The translations under genes and the position numbers were made by a program. The notes below the pieces were generated by a model. The model saw nothing but the letters and a program-made list of their open reading frames with translations. It was not told the DNA's origin and ran no database searches. 64,000 nucleotides of DNA from Rhodospirillaceae bacterium (GTDB taxonomy: Bacteria; Pseudomonadota; Alphaproteobacteria; TMED109): NCBI GenBank assembly GCA_902579545.1, contig CACHHO010000001.1:1-64000 (forward strand), in the 5' to 3' direction. Position 1 is the first letter of the stretch, and every line of letters starts with the position of its first letter. Positions 63,944 to 64,000 of the stretch are shown one piece after another.

Positions 63944-64000
63944 ATGAACTATCCATTAGTTTTGCTAACTTTAGATCTTTCTCTGAAATATCATTCAAAT
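63927..64000 (-). CDS. C-terminal fragment of a gene entering from the right edge
   Basis: The last 23 codons of a minus-strand frame are visible, reading NDISEKDLKLAKLMDSSFEKYY before a TAA. The rest lies beyond the window. Too little is present to name it. Its overlap with DUF3429 suggests an operon. Confidence 0.4.
   Translation of the reverse strand, partial: LNDISEKDLKLAKLMDSSFEKYY

Noticed and set aside
1-64000. CRISPR arrays, tRNA and rRNA genes, riboswitches.
   Set aside because: No regularly spaced repeats, no cloverleaf-like segments in the gaps and no recognisable riboswitch consensus. Detection by eye is limited, and covariance-model searches would be needed to exclude small RNAs.

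Overview
The window is one strongly AT-rich bacterial chromosome segment, densely packed with short gaps, many 1-20 base overlaps and frequent TTG starts. Its gene content points to a streamlined alphaproteobacterium, probably free-living and aquatic. The evidence is GcrA beside a PopZ-like protein, UPF0262, the DUF2948/hisG/hisD/murA neighbourhood, the guaB-rsmB-guaA order, and the fabD-fabG-acpP-fabF-mltG-gmk and TPR-bamB-der strings. A firmer placement would need phylogeny. I saw no rRNA, tRNA, insertion sequence, prophage or CRISPR array.

Layout. 1-14.7 kb is housekeeping: the end of rsmA, the fatty-acid operon ending in mltG and gmk, a ribosomal operon (rpsF-rpsR-rplI), then dnaB, alr, cvpA and purF, with der, bamB and a TPR protein facing them. 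14.7-20.1 kb is metabolic: a haloacetate-dehalogenase-like hydrolase, an unusual flavoprotein/iron-sulfur pair with an SDR, and an exported aldo/keto reductase. 20.1-32.3 kb is a cell-surface island. Its first half (MaoC hydratase, SDR, FkbH-like HAD, acyl carrier protein, MBOAT, GNAT on the other strand, membrane-anchored SGNH protein) looks like an ACP-fed O-acylation system comparable in logic to Dlt or alginate acetylation. Its second half is a four-gene leftward operon (sugar C-methyltransferase, GDP-mannose-dehydratase-like epimerase, GT2-methyltransferase fusion, large membrane protein). 32.5-36.6 kb is a small accessory zone with acuI, a degraded gene, a DUF5665-like gene, an unlisted 50-residue protein with 14 cysteines, a rhodanese, two related secreted proteins and an NTF2-like protein. 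36.7-47.4 kb is a long leftward housekeeping run (guaA, rsmB-like, guaB, rlmE, maf, infA, UPF0262, hisD, hisG, DUF2948, murA, dcd and a 41-residue basic protein). 47.4-64 kb is mixed: a phosphatase, an MsbA-like exporter, gcrA/popZ, an SDR-epoxide hydrolase-def group, three small membrane proteins, amtB, yggT, argG, rlmN, an IalB-like protein, a quinone oxidoreductase, a 3-oxoacid CoA-transferase, two EamA transporters and a DUF3429 protein.

The most interesting items are: the ACP/FkbH/MBOAT/SGNH cassette as a possibly undescribed surface-acylation system; the cysteine-rich mini-protein with a five-residue cysteine period; a 50-bp-period repeat with two DnaA boxes in front of dnaB; a perfect 10-bp hairpin hiding the ribosome-binding site and start codon of a small membrane protein; an mltG reading frame broken at a 12-base homopolymer; and a succinate-dehydrogenase-like flavoprotein/Fe-S pair that has lost key dicarboxylate and cluster residues. 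Motifs and coordinates were read by eye; no database search or structure prediction was run.
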